This document shows positions 1 to 6,360 of a stretch of DNA of 10,418 bases, piece by piece. Source of the stretch: Candidatus Nanohaloarchaea archaeon (GTDB lineage: Archaea; Nanohalarchaeota; Nanosalinia; Nanosalinales; JAHENU01); assembly GCA_018609855.1 (NCBI GenBank), contig JAHENU010000095.1, positions 1 through 10,418 on the forward strand. The letters run 5' to 3'. A model generated the notes under the pieces. It had not been told where the DNA came from and made no database searches. It saw nothing but the letters and a program-made list of their open reading frames with translations. Both the position numbers and the translations under genes were made by a program. Numbering within the stretch: the stretch's first letter is position 1; every line of letters starts with the position of its first letter.

Positions 1-569
1 TCCATATTCGCAAAAAATTCTTGTATTTTCTCGACATCGCCAATATTACCTAAATATGTGCGTGCGTACAGAAGGTAGCTCACTAGAGCGCCAATAAAAC
101 TCAATATGAGTGCTGCAAGAATCATACCTAGTACTGTACGGTAGAAAGGAAGAGAGAAGACGTAGAACCGTATATTGTTGCCAAAGACAGCGTCGGCGGT
201 TGGAAATGAAACACTGTTAAAGAATGCGAGGACAGTTTCCCAATTATAAGAAAAGGAAAGGCCTGCCATAATAGCAATAACTCCTATTCCTAAGGGCACA
301 GAACTACGCACTGTGTCGCGAAAGTCCGTGGTATCTTCGTGACGATTATGCAAAATCCAGAACCAATTACCAAAAAGGACTAGTGCGAACACGGCTGTAG
401 CGGCAAGACCTGTCAATATCTGGGCACTGAGCATAGTAGTAAACACACTCTGTAACCCAATGCTCTGAAACCAGGCAAAATCGGCATACAGATTCAATAG
501 AAACGGTGCAATTACAAAAATGACTACTATTGCCAGGGACACAGAGAAGCGCAGAGAACGACTAGCCAT
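1..569 (-). CDS. UPF0182 (COG1615) family integral membrane protein, N-terminal part
   Basis: This reading frame is open from the ATG at 569 to the left edge (189 codons, no stop), so only the N-terminal part is present. UPF0182 proteins are large (often about 900 residues) membrane proteins of unknown biochemical function with an N-terminal membrane bundle. Hydrophobic segments lie at about residues 9-27, 48-72, 91-106 and 144-168. Two family hallmarks are visible: the DFAWFQSIG block at 30-38, which follows the first membrane helix, and DAVFGNNIRFYVFSLPFYR at 126-144, matching the typical D-P-x-F-G-x-D-I-x-F-Y-x-F-x-L-P-F-Y signature. The start is supported by a TATA-like TTTTAAAA on the minus strand 30 bases upstream (592-599), implying a leaderless transcript. 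The gene is divergent from the helicase. Family assignment is fairly secure; function is unknown. Confidence 0.85.
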   Translation of the reverse strand, partial: MASRSLRFSVSLAIVVIFVIAPFLLNLYADFAWFQSIGLQSVFTTMLSAQILTGLAATAVFALVLFGNWFWILHNRHEDTTDFRDTVRSSVPLGIGVIAIMAGLSFSYNWETVLAFFNSVSFPTADAVFGNNIRFYVFSLPFYRTVLGMILAALILSFIGALVSYLLYARTYLGNIGDVEKIQEFFANM

Positions 570-591
570 ACTGAATATGTCTGTAACAGCC

Positions 592-599
592 TTTTAAAA
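592..599 (-). promoter_or_regulatory. TATA-like promoter element for the UPF0182 gene
   Basis: TTTTAAAA on the minus strand begins 30 bases upstream of the ATG at 569. This is the spacing expected for an archaeal TATA box driving a leaderless mRNA. It sits in the 113-base divergent gap shared with the helicase promoter. Confidence 0.6.
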
Positions 600-652
600 G
601 TGATGGCTGCGTTATGTGAAATGATAGAGTAACAACAGAGTGTCGGGAGAAC

Positions 653-660
653 TTATTAAT
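653..660 (+). promoter_or_regulatory. TATA-like promoter element for the XPD helicase
   Basis: TTATTAAT begins 30 bases upstream of the ATG at 683. No Shine-Dalgarno sequence precedes that ATG, so a leaderless transcript is expected. Confidence 0.55.
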
Positions 661-682
661 AGATCGTTGCACTGCTAGATGT

Positions 683-2026
683 ATGAGCACAGATCCCGAT
701 ATCTCTTCTTTCTTCCCTTTCTCAACTATCCGGTCAGGCCAACGTGAACTAGTAGACGATACAATGACAGTGGCAAAAAACGGACATTCTCTCCTTGCGC
801 ACGCTCCGACCGGTATTGGGAAAACAGCTGGTGTGTTGGCTCCTGCGTTGCAATATGCATTGGAACATGATAAGACTGTCATATTTCTTACGCCACGGCA
901 TTCACAGCACCGCATTGCTCTGGAGACATTGCAGCATATGCGGCAAAAGACGGGTAGGGCATTTGCTGGCTGCAACATCATTGGAAAGAAATGGCTATGT
1001 AATGTGGAAGGCGTAGAGAATATGGAATCACGTGATTTTATTGAATACTGTAAATCTGTGCGGAAAGATGATCGCTGTCCGTTTTACAATAATACGTTTA
1101 CCCAGAATGACAAACAATTGCGTCAACGAGCATCAACACACATACAACAGCTGTCAGGCAATATTAATACCGCTCAGGAAGTGAAGCAGCAGACTTCAGA
1201 ATTTTGCCCGTATGAAATCGTCATGCAACTTTTGCGATTTGCTAAGGTTATTATTGCCGACTATTTTCATATTTTCCATCCCACCGTCCGACAATCTGTT
1301 TTTGATCGGGCGGATCTGCAATTAGACGACTGTATTATTGTGGTAGATGAGGCACATAATTTACCTGATCGAGTGCGTTCTTTGTTATCGTCCCAGCTGA
1401 CGGAATATGGAATGCAGCAGGCTATCAATGAATGCAATGCCTTTGGATTCTATGAGCTTGAGGAGACGTTGCGCCAGATTCATGGTGAATTGAGAGAACT
1501 CTTAGATAGTCATACATCTGTGCAAGATAAGAAATATGAGAGTTTTGTAGAGCGGCAAACGCTGGTTAACATTATTGAACAATGGGATTCGTTCAAAGAG
1601 TTTGTTGTTGATGTGGAAATGGTCGCAGATGAAGTGAGGGAGCATAAAAAACGTTCATTTGCTGGCGGTTTTGCTGAATTTTTGCGAACGTGGTATGAAG
1701 GGGAAAGTGGCTATGCGCGCGTCATTCGTCGGAAAAAGAAGCATCATCGGACAGAGTATCAAATTGTATTGCGTTGTTTGCACCCTGCGTTGAATTCTGC
1801 TAAGGTGTTAAATGAAAGCCATGCCTCTGTATTAATGTCTGGTACGTTAACTCCTTTGGAAATGTATCGTGATCTGCTCGGTGTGGAGGAGGAGAAAGCA
1901 CAGCTGCGTTCCTATCAGTCCAGTTTCCATGCCAAACAAAGGAAAGACATTGTAGTCAATACAGTGACAACACGGTATGCTAAGCGAAGTGAAGATGAAT
2001 TTCTCAAATTAGGCTGGTATATTTAA
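683..2026 (+). CDS. XPD/Rad3-family Fe-S DNA helicase, N-terminal part, ended by an in-frame TAA
   Basis: This part encodes 447 residues of a superfamily 2 XPD/Rad3-type 5'-3' DNA helicase, whose relatives act in DNA repair. Visible in order: a Q-motif-like region (RSGQ, 17-20), Walker A (APTGIGKT, 41-48), the four Fe-S cluster cysteines characteristic of XPD (C106, C123, C132 in RCPFY, C175 in FCPYE), the DEAH Walker B box (222-225), and motif III-like SGTLTPLEMY from residue 386. The frame then meets TAA at 2024-2026, while the same frame continues with helicase motifs IV-VI up to 2569. Across the stop the sequence aligns without any indel to the usual XPD region leading into P-G-N-V-x-V-F-F-P-S-Y. 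A single-base substitution, an assembly error or stop readthrough would therefore explain the break. Alone, this fragment has the ATPase and Fe-S domains but lacks the arginine-finger half needed for ATP hydrolysis. Confidence 0.9.
   Translation: MSTDPDISSFFPFSTIRSGQRELVDDTMTVAKNGHSLLAHAPTGIGKTAGVLAPALQYALEHDKTVIFLTPRHSQHRIALETLQHMRQKTGRAFAGCNIIGKKWLCNVEGVENMESRDFIEYCKSVRKDDRCPFYNNTFTQNDKQLRQRASTHIQQLSGNINTAQEVKQQTSEFCPYEIVMQLLRFAKVIIADYFHIFHPTVRQSVFDRADLQLDDCIIVVDEAHNLPDRVRSLLSSQLTEYGMQQAINECNAFGFYELEETLRQIHGELRELLDSHTSVQDKKYESFVERQTLVNIIEQWDSFKEFVVDVEMVADEVREHKKRSFAGGFAEFLRTWYEGESGYARVIRRKKKHHRTEYQIVLRCLHPALNSAKVLNESHASVLMSGTLTPLEMYRDLLGVEEEKAQLRSYQSSFHAKQRKDIVVNTVTTRYAKRSEDEFLKLGWYI
2024..2026 (+). 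other. In-frame TAA interrupting the helicase reading frame
   Basis: The codons before (TGG TAT ATT) and after (CAG TGT TGT) are in one frame that is otherwise open from 683 to 2569 (627 sense codons plus this and the terminal stop). TAA is used as an ordinary terminator by other genes here (3982-3984, 6009-6011 and the ribbon-helix-helix gene), so code reassignment is unlikely. CAA, AAA or GAA would each be one change away. Confidence 0.9.
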
Positions 2027-2059
2027 CAGTGTTGTGCGGCGATTCCCGGTAATGTCGGC

Positions 2060-2569
2060 GTGTTCTTTCCCAGTTACCATATGCGTGATACAATCTTAGA
2101 ACATGTACGAATTGACAAAACACCGATCCATGAGAAACGGGGAGACCGACAGACAAATATGCAACGGTTACAGGAGTTAGAAGCCCATAAGGAAGATGGG
2201 GCGGTGTTATTTGGAGTGTTCCGCGGCAGTTTTGATCAGGGCATTGACTATCCTGGTGATGTGATGAATGGCGTTATTTTAGTCGGCCTCCCTTTGGAAC
2301 GGCCCGATCTAGAGACGCAGGCGTTGATTCAATATTACGATGTATTATTTGATCGGGGCTGGGATTATGGGTACATTTATCCTGCTATGAATCTGGCAAC
2401 ACAGGCTGCGGGGCGCTGTATTCGATCAGAGGATGATAGGGCTGCTGTTGTCTATCTTGATGAGCGGTATTTGTGGAGCAATTACCGGAAAGGGCTGCCG
2501 GTTGACCAGCAGCTAACTGTCTCAAAGGCGCCGTGGCAGGAGATTGAGGCCTTTTTCCGAAACCAGTGA
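2060..2569 (+). CDS. XPD/Rad3-family helicase, C-terminal part (same frame as the upstream part)
   Basis: This is the second RecA-like domain of the helicase. Coding similarity in fact begins right after the TAA (2027), since PGNVGVFFPSY straddles the nominal GTG at 2060. Numbering from that GTG, motif V is FRGSFDQGIDYPG at 54-66 and motif VI is QAAGRCIRS at 115-123, with the arginine residues R119 and R122. The order and spacing match the C-terminal half of archaeal XPD. The GTG is only the first start-like codon after the stop; no Shine-Dalgarno sequence supports it. If translated alone it would lack Walker A and the Fe-S domain. It is best regarded as the 3' half of one broken or read-through gene ending in TGA at 2567-2569. 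Confidence 0.85.
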   Translation: MFFPSYHMRDTILEHVRIDKTPIHEKRGDRQTNMQRLQELEAHKEDGAVLFGVFRGSFDQGIDYPGDVMNGVILVGLPLERPDLETQALIQYYDVLFDRGWDYGYIYPAMNLATQAAGRCIRSEDDRAAVVYLDERYLWSNYRKGLPVDQQLTVSKAPWQEIEAFFRNQ

Positions 2570-2572
2570 ATG

Positions 2573-2580
2573 TTTTTAAA
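2573..2580 (+). promoter_or_regulatory. TATA-like promoter element for the PafA/Dop-like gene
   Basis: TTTTTAAA begins 29 bases upstream of the ATG at 2602, in the 32-base gap after the helicase. It implies an independent leaderless transcript rather than an operon with the helicase. Confidence 0.6.
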
Positions 2581-2601
2581 ATTATGAACTCATCTTAGAG
2601 T

Positions 2602-3984
2602 ATGTCGTACTATAGAGACCCCACTACTTGGGTAATGGGGACTGAGACGGAGTTCAATATAGATATCGGGGTATCGCATGAAGTCGAAGAAATGTATACC
2701 GGAATGGGTCTTGATACAACTAGTCCTCACTACAAAGCATTTCTGGAGAATGGGGGTGCACTATATTTAGATATTTCACGGGCTGAGAGGCCTTCATCTG
2801 ATAACCAAATAGAATGGTGTACTCCTGAACATGGTGATCCTTATACTGTTGCTCTCTACGAAGCGGTTGGAGAGATGGCGTTAGCGGATGTTGCTGATGA
2901 ATATGGAAACGCTTTGGTGAAAGGTAATCTTGCCTCGGAAGGCGAATGTACTGGCTATCATGAGAATTATTGGATGCCTAACTTGAGTGATAATGGACAA
3001 TTAGACTCATCTCTTGCAACGTTTCTCTATACCAGAGCTGCTTTGACTGGTAGTGGTAGTTTCCTTGGATCACAGGAAAATGCAACATATGTTCTCTCAC
3101 CCCGCCTCCATTTCCTATTTGAAAACAAATTGCTGTCTTACAAACCTTCGATAGCTCGGACAGCATCAAAACACGAGGATACAGGAGGTCGGTACCACAT
3201 AACTATCGGTGACGGCAATCGATCGTTTTTCTCAAGCGTATTGGCTTTAGGAGCAACTGCCCTCTTTCTACATCTCCCTCTACCAGATATCCGCTCCCCA
3301 GACGAACGGGAATTTGTTCTTCAGATGAATAGAGATCTTACCTGTACGAACACCTATCCATTTATTTTTCCGCACGGCCAACGAACAGCCACTGTCCTAG
3401 ATGTTCAAGAAGAGTATCTGAATGCGGCCACCCGACATTTTCCGGATCTCCCATCGAATTTTCAGAATATAATTACGCTATGGGAGCAGATGCTTGAAAC
3501 GACCAAGAGTGAGTCTTTTCATCTATCTGACTCCGATATAACACCTGATCTGCTAGCTCCAGAATGGCTGGTAAAATACAAGGTCTTGCAGGCACGTAAT
3601 CATTTCGACTCGGGTACCAGAGATACAGCCTCTCTAGAAATAGAGATGAATACAATCCATGGGCCATGGGATGATCTGCTTTGGCCACTTCCATTTAATA
3701 TTGATCGTCATGTGAAATGGTCAACGTCTCCATCCGGCTATCGATCAGAACGACGTGGTAATTTCATAGCTAAAGAAGGGGAATATCTCTCAGCCTTGGG
3801 TGTCCGTAGCCTAATCAGTAATGATTGGCGCTTGGTGAATGGCTTTCGTGATGAGAGAGATGATGGGGATATCGTCCGTCCTCATAGTGAAGATGAATAT
3901 AGTGAATGGTTGCCAGATCCTACAATGACAGAAGGCCGAAAGCTTGAGGAAGGTGAGCTGTTGCCACGGCCGCTTAGCGCATAA
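2602..3984 (+). CDS. PafA/Dop-family (Pup ligase/deamidase-like) carboxylate-amine ligase
   Basis: This 460-residue protein matches the glutamine-synthetase-like fold family of PafA (joins the small protein Pup to lysines) and Dop (Pup deamidase/depupylase). Motifs appear in family order: GTETEF at 13-18 (metal/ATP-binding glutamates), NGGALYLD at 50-57 with the catalytic-aspartate equivalent D57, EWCTPE at 71-76 followed by GE, a K-x-N...HENY block at 107-123 with family spacing, TGSG at 149-152, LSPR at 165-168, and RYHITIGDGN at 197-206. The short distance from GTETEF to the aspartate, and a total length close to the roughly 450 residues of PafA, indicate no Dop-loop and so a ligase-like form. 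The stretch between D57 and E71 is about nine residues longer than usual. Start choice: a TATA box 29 bases upstream. Known pathway members (Pup, Mpa/ARC, proteasome) are not in this window. The true substrate is unknown. Family assignment is strong; Pup ligase activity is inference. Confidence 0.85.
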   Translation: MSYYRDPTTWVMGTETEFNIDIGVSHEVEEMYTGMGLDTTSPHYKAFLENGGALYLDISRAERPSSDNQIEWCTPEHGDPYTVALYEAVGEMALADVADEYGNALVKGNLASEGECTGYHENYWMPNLSDNGQLDSSLATFLYTRAALTGSGSFLGSQENATYVLSPRLHFLFENKLLSYKPSIARTASKHEDTGGRYHITIGDGNRSFFSSVLALGATALFLHLPLPDIRSPDEREFVLQMNRDLTCTNTYPFIFPHGQRTATVLDVQEEYLNAATRHFPDLPSNFQNIITLWEQMLETTKSESFHLSDSDITPDLLAPEWLVKYKVLQARNHFDSGTRDTASLEIEMNTIHGPWDDLLWPLPFNIDRHVKWSTSPSGYRSERRGNFIAKEGEYLSALGVRSLISNDWRLVNGFRDERDDGDIVRPHSEDEYSEWLPDPTMTEGRKLEEGELLPRPLSA

Positions 3985-3985
3985 C

Positions 3986-3993
3986 TTTTTAAA
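3986..3993 (+). promoter_or_regulatory. Possible TATA-like element for the 77-residue gene
   Basis: TTTTTAAA lies directly after the PafA/Dop-like stop codon and 53 bases before the ATG at 4039, which would give a leader of about 24 bases without a visible Shine-Dalgarno sequence. A weaker AATTTAAC at 4017-4024 is too close. The promoter assignment is uncertain, and cotranscription from 2573 remains possible. Confidence 0.35.
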
Positions 3994-4038
3994 GATAGGG
4001 GGAAAATTACCAGTACAATTTAACGTGTATGATGTGTT

Positions 4039-4272
4039 ATGGTCGAATTCGAAACACTCAAATCGGAAGAAATTCAGTTTGGCTCAAACAACTTTTTAGA
4101 AGTGGCCAGAAAGAAAGCAATTAGTGAAGAAGGTGAGAATGAATTCATCTCTCTTGCTCGGGGCTTTTACACGCCTGATGGTAGCAAGCGGTTTAAGAAA
4201 AACTTCTCCGTGCCACTCGAAAAAGATGTTGCCGATTTTGTCGCACAACAGGTTCCAGCTATGCTGGAGTAG
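4039..4272 (+). CDS. Small conserved-looking protein of unknown function (77 aa)
   Basis: I do not recognise a named family with certainty. The protein is charged and soluble, without signal peptide or membrane segment. An N-terminal acidic stretch (residues 1-12) is followed by a lysine/arginine-containing helix (17-27), a probable beta hairpin (FISLARGFYTPDG, 36-48), a basic strand (KRFKK, 50-54) and a C-terminal amphipathic helix ending in glutamate (62-77). The hairpin-plus-basic-strand arrangement vaguely recalls small PC4-like nucleic-acid-binding domains, but this is only an impression. The gene lies 54 bases after the PafA/Dop-like gene on the same strand and ends just before a T-rich terminator. 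Its last 14 residues share F, V, V and final E at the same spacing as the Pup C-terminus, but the Gly-Gly is absent. In-frame TGA at 4030-4032 makes 4039 the first usable start. Confidence 0.75.
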   Translation: MVEFETLKSEEIQFGSNNFLEVARKKAISEEGENEFISLARGFYTPDGSKRFKKNFSVPLEKDVADFVAQQVPAMLE

Positions 4273-4282
4273 CGACGCGGCC

Positions 4283-4302
4283 TTTTTCTTTTTCCTTTTC
4301 TC
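4283..4302 (+). terminator. T-rich archaeal-type terminator after the 77-aa gene
   Basis: Three runs of four to five T separated by C lie just after the TAG stop at 4270-4272. No stable hairpin precedes them. Such T tracts suffice for archaeal RNA polymerase termination, separating this gene from the next promoter. Confidence 0.6.
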
Positions 4303-4316
4303 TATAAGCAAAAGGT

Positions 4317-4324
4317 ATTAAATA
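4317..4324 (+). promoter_or_regulatory. TATA-like promoter element for the UPF0104 gene
   Basis: TATTAAAT begins 27 bases before the ATG at 4344 but only 18 before the alternative GTG at 4335. It therefore favours the ATG as the leaderless start. Confidence 0.6.
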
Positions 4325-4343
4325 TCTTGGGCAAGTGACGCAT

Positions 4344-5324
4344 ATGCGACTGTGGCTCCGAACAAGTGTTTCATTAGTAACGGGAGGCATTTTATTTGCT
4401 GTCTTTCTGTATTTTGTGGATGTCCCACGAATCCTGATGATATTTGGTGGGATAGGACGCACGAATGTGACTCTATTACTCGTTTTGGGGTTTATAACCT
4501 CTATTTTCTATAGCTTTGTGTATCATTACGCGTTTCAACATATCGAACGAGCTATAGCATATCTCCCATTCCTCTCAACCCATTTACAAGGCAATTTTTT
4601 GAAACGCATTAATCCTGTCGGAGAGTTTGGCGGCGAGTTCTTTATGGCTTATGTGTATAAACGGCAGCTGTATATGCCATATTCGAGAGCATTTGGAGTG
4701 ATTTTTGCCTCTAATGTGTTTAACACCGTGACATCAATTGCATTTGTAACTGTTGGGTTTTTCTTTTTACTAGATACAACGTTATTACGCATTTCATCCT
4801 ATGTGTATTCGCCGGTGATATTTGCCGTTCTCTTTTTTGGCGTACTATATATGCTGTATTTCGATCGGGACAGAATTGAGCGGCTCGCTGTCTGGGGGTT
4901 GCGGCGAATCCGGATACATTCACAGGAGCGAGTTCGGGCTGTACAGACATCATTACAGCAATTTTATTCGGTGCTCGATCAAGCCTTGGAACGCTGGCAA
5001 TTTGTGGTGCGAGTGCAATCATTCAGTATTCTTGCACAATTGGGTGACGCTGCGTTGGTATTTTTTGCACTGCAGCTATTTGGTGTAGCTGTGCCGTTTC
5101 TCGGATTAATGTTCGTAGTGCCTGTGTCTTTTTTGGCCACCCATCTCCCTATGCCTGGTGGGCTTGGCGGGGCTGATTTAGTCATGGCTGGCGCTGTACA
5201 TGTTATCTTAGGGGTGCCAATCGGGCCAGCTGCGTCCGCTGTGTTGCTCTTTCGGCTATTTAGTTTTTGGCTGCCTGTTTTGCTTGGCGGGATGATTATG
5301 GGGTTCAAAGCTATCGGTCGGTGA
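4344..5324 (+). CDS. UPF0104/AglD-like (LPG synthase transmembrane-domain) flippase-like membrane protein
   Basis: This 326-residue polytopic membrane protein resembles the lysylphosphatidylglycerol-synthase transmembrane family (PF03706, UPF0104), which includes the membrane part of MprF and of haloarchaeal AglD, involved in lipid or dolichol-linked sugar handling. About seven to eight hydrophobic segments are visible (roughly 8-25, 41-60, 116-143, 155-172, 227-265, 278-292, 296-320). Family signatures are the NPVGEFGGEFF block at 90-100 and the MPGGLGGADLVMAGAV block at 270-285, followed by a conserved R in LLFRLFSFW (301-309). It stands alone without a fused glycosyltransferase. An upstream GTG at 4335 would add three residues, but the TATA spacing supports ATG 4344. 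The substrate cannot be told from sequence; a role in envelope lipid or glycan transfer is plausible. Confidence 0.85.
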   Translation: MRLWLRTSVSLVTGGILFAVFLYFVDVPRILMIFGGIGRTNVTLLLVLGFITSIFYSFVYHYAFQHIERAIAYLPFLSTHLQGNFLKRINPVGEFGGEFFMAYVYKRQLYMPYSRAFGVIFASNVFNTVTSIAFVTVGFFFLLDTTLLRISSYVYSPVIFAVLFFGVLYMLYFDRDRIERLAVWGLRRIRIHSQERVRAVQTSLQQFYSVLDQALERWQFVVRVQSFSILAQLGDAALVFFALQLFGVAVPFLGLMFVVPVSFLATHLPMPGGLGGADLVMAGAVHVILGVPIGPAASAVLLFRLFSFWLPVLLGGMIMGFKAIGR

Positions 5325-5329
5325 GAGAA

Positions 5330-5336
5330 TTTTTTT
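5330..5336 (+). terminator. T7 tract terminator after the UPF0104 gene
   Basis: Seven T residues begin six bases after the TGA at 5322-5324, consistent with archaeal T-tract termination before the next promoter. Confidence 0.5.
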
Positions 5337-5364
5337 GTAATTGTTAAGTAGTGGCGATCAGATA

Positions 5365-5372
5365 TATTTAAA
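5365..5372 (+). promoter_or_regulatory. TATA-like promoter element for the 204-aa gene
   Basis: TATTTAAA, within a longer TATATTTAAAA run, begins 32 bases upstream of the ATG at 5397 and indicates an independent, probably leaderless transcript. Confidence 0.6.
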
Positions 5373-5396
5373 ACGGTTGTTTGGATTCATGCCTGT

Positions 5397-6011
5397 ATGA
5401 CAGACGTACGAGCGCTCATGCGATATTTCCCATTGCCGGGGATAGAAATAGAGCAAAAAACTTTGGAAAAATCACTGCATGAGAAATACGGCTGGCGTAA
5501 ACAAGATAATTCTTATGCCGATACAGATCATCATGGTACATTTAATCCGATCATAACTGATGAGAATGGCTCTTATTTAGTTGTTGGACCTCACACGGGA
5601 CGTATTACTGTTGAAAGAGAAGCTTCTCTTGATGACCTCTCTCTTAACTCAATGCATGAGAGTGCTGAAGCTTTCCTTACCTATTTGCAGCAATCTGGTG
5701 TATTTCAGGGGTCTCCGGACGTAAGAGAGACGCATATTCCATATGCTCCTCGTACCCGTCTAGAAGTAATTGGAAACAACATCCCAGAGAATCATGCCCG
5801 TCGTATCTATAAAGAAGCCGGTGATTTTGCAAGTGATCAGTACAGGAATTATCTGCCCTCTGACTACCCAAATAGGGAGAACAAAATAATGGATCCTGAT
5901 GTTGCATTGTCAGAACATTCCTCTAAACGGCCTGACAAACATAAATTAGTATTCGATATTTCATTGCCACAGAATATCTGGCAGCAAGTATGGAATGAAT
6001 CCATGAAATAA
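5397..6011 (+). CDS. Hypothetical soluble protein, family not recognised (204 aa)
   Basis: I recognise no family. The protein is hydrophilic, without signal peptide, membrane segment or obvious catalytic motif. It is mixed alpha/beta in appearance: a helix at about 19-31, strands around ITVER (70-74), a helix at about 87-98, a strand containing RTRLEVIG (118-125), a helix at about 128-147, a charged probably disordered stretch rich in D, H, K and P (about 150-182), and a C-terminal strand and short helix. A cluster DTDHHG lies at 42-47. A strong TATA box at the right distance and the absence of internal stops support a real gene. It converges with the HPF-like gene, with 20 bases between stop codons. 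It stands alone as a transcription unit, so context gives no function. Confidence 0.7.
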   Translation: MTDVRALMRYFPLPGIEIEQKTLEKSLHEKYGWRKQDNSYADTDHHGTFNPIITDENGSYLVVGPHTGRITVEREASLDDLSLNSMHESAEAFLTYLQQSGVFQGSPDVRETHIPYAPRTRLEVIGNNIPENHARRIYKEAGDFASDQYRNYLPSDYPNRENKIMDPDVALSEHSSKRPDKHKLVFDISLPQNIWQQVWNESMK

Positions 6012-6031
6012 TAGCACTGAGTTCTATGCCG

Positions 6032-6355
6032 CTAACCTCGTTGTTTATCTTTCTCTTTGGTGGCAATATCCCTCAGTGTGTCCAGTGCTTCGTCAAATAC
6101 AGAGAGTATATCCCAGCCATCCTTTCTGACCGAAAGCAGCCCAAATTCACAGTCAAGTTTCAGGGTCATGTCATGCCACTGGCGATTTCCTTCCTTATTG
6201 GCTTTTTTCACATGTACTGAAACATGGGAAGGCTCTCTCACAACTCGCAGTTGCCCTTGAAACGCCTGTTCCAGTTTATCAAAAATCCGTTCTTTGATAT
6301 CATCAGTGTCAAACCCAATCAAATCTACCCGTACTTCATCAATTAAGCGTTGCAT
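6032..6355 (-). CDS. Probable HPF/RaiA-like (S30AE) ribosome-associated protein
   Basis: This 107-residue protein has the helix/strand plan of ribosome hibernation factors (HPF/RaiA/YfiA): an N-terminal strand (VRVDLIGFD, 8-16), a first helix (DDIKERIFDKLEQAFQ, 18-33), central strands VSVHVKKAN (45-53) and WHDMTLKLDCEFGLLSVRK (60-78), then WDILSVFDEALDTLRDIATKEK (81-102), matching the family's D-x-x-x-A-[IL]-D-x-[AL]-x-x-x-L second helix with a basic tail. Known members bind the small subunit's mRNA channel and inactivate or dimerise ribosomes under stress. Unlike most neighbours it has a Shine-Dalgarno sequence. Assignment is by fold pattern, not by strict signature residues. An archaeal S30AE relative or another two-helix alpha/beta protein is possible. 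Confidence 0.7.
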   Translation of the reverse strand: MQRLIDEVRVDLIGFDTDDIKERIFDKLEQAFQGQLRVVREPSHVSVHVKKANKEGNRQWHDMTLKLDCEFGLLSVRKDGWDILSVFDEALDTLRDIATKEKDKQRG

Positions 6356-6360
6356 ATGAC

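Noticed and set aside
562..981. Minus-strand frame of 139 codons spanning the divergent promoter region
   Set aside because: It runs antisense to the helicase Walker A region and across both TATA boxes, and its translation is cysteine-rich without structure.
2024..2026. Recoding of the stop as selenocysteine or pyrrolysine
   Set aside because: Selenocysteine uses TGA and pyrrolysine uses TAG; this is TAA, and TAA ends other genes here. Nothing in the helicase family needs a special residue at this variable position.
4096..4311. Minus-strand frame of 71 codons opposite the 77-aa gene
   Set aside because: It starts in the complement of the T-rich terminator (poly-lysine run) and is a shadow of the better supported plus-strand gene.
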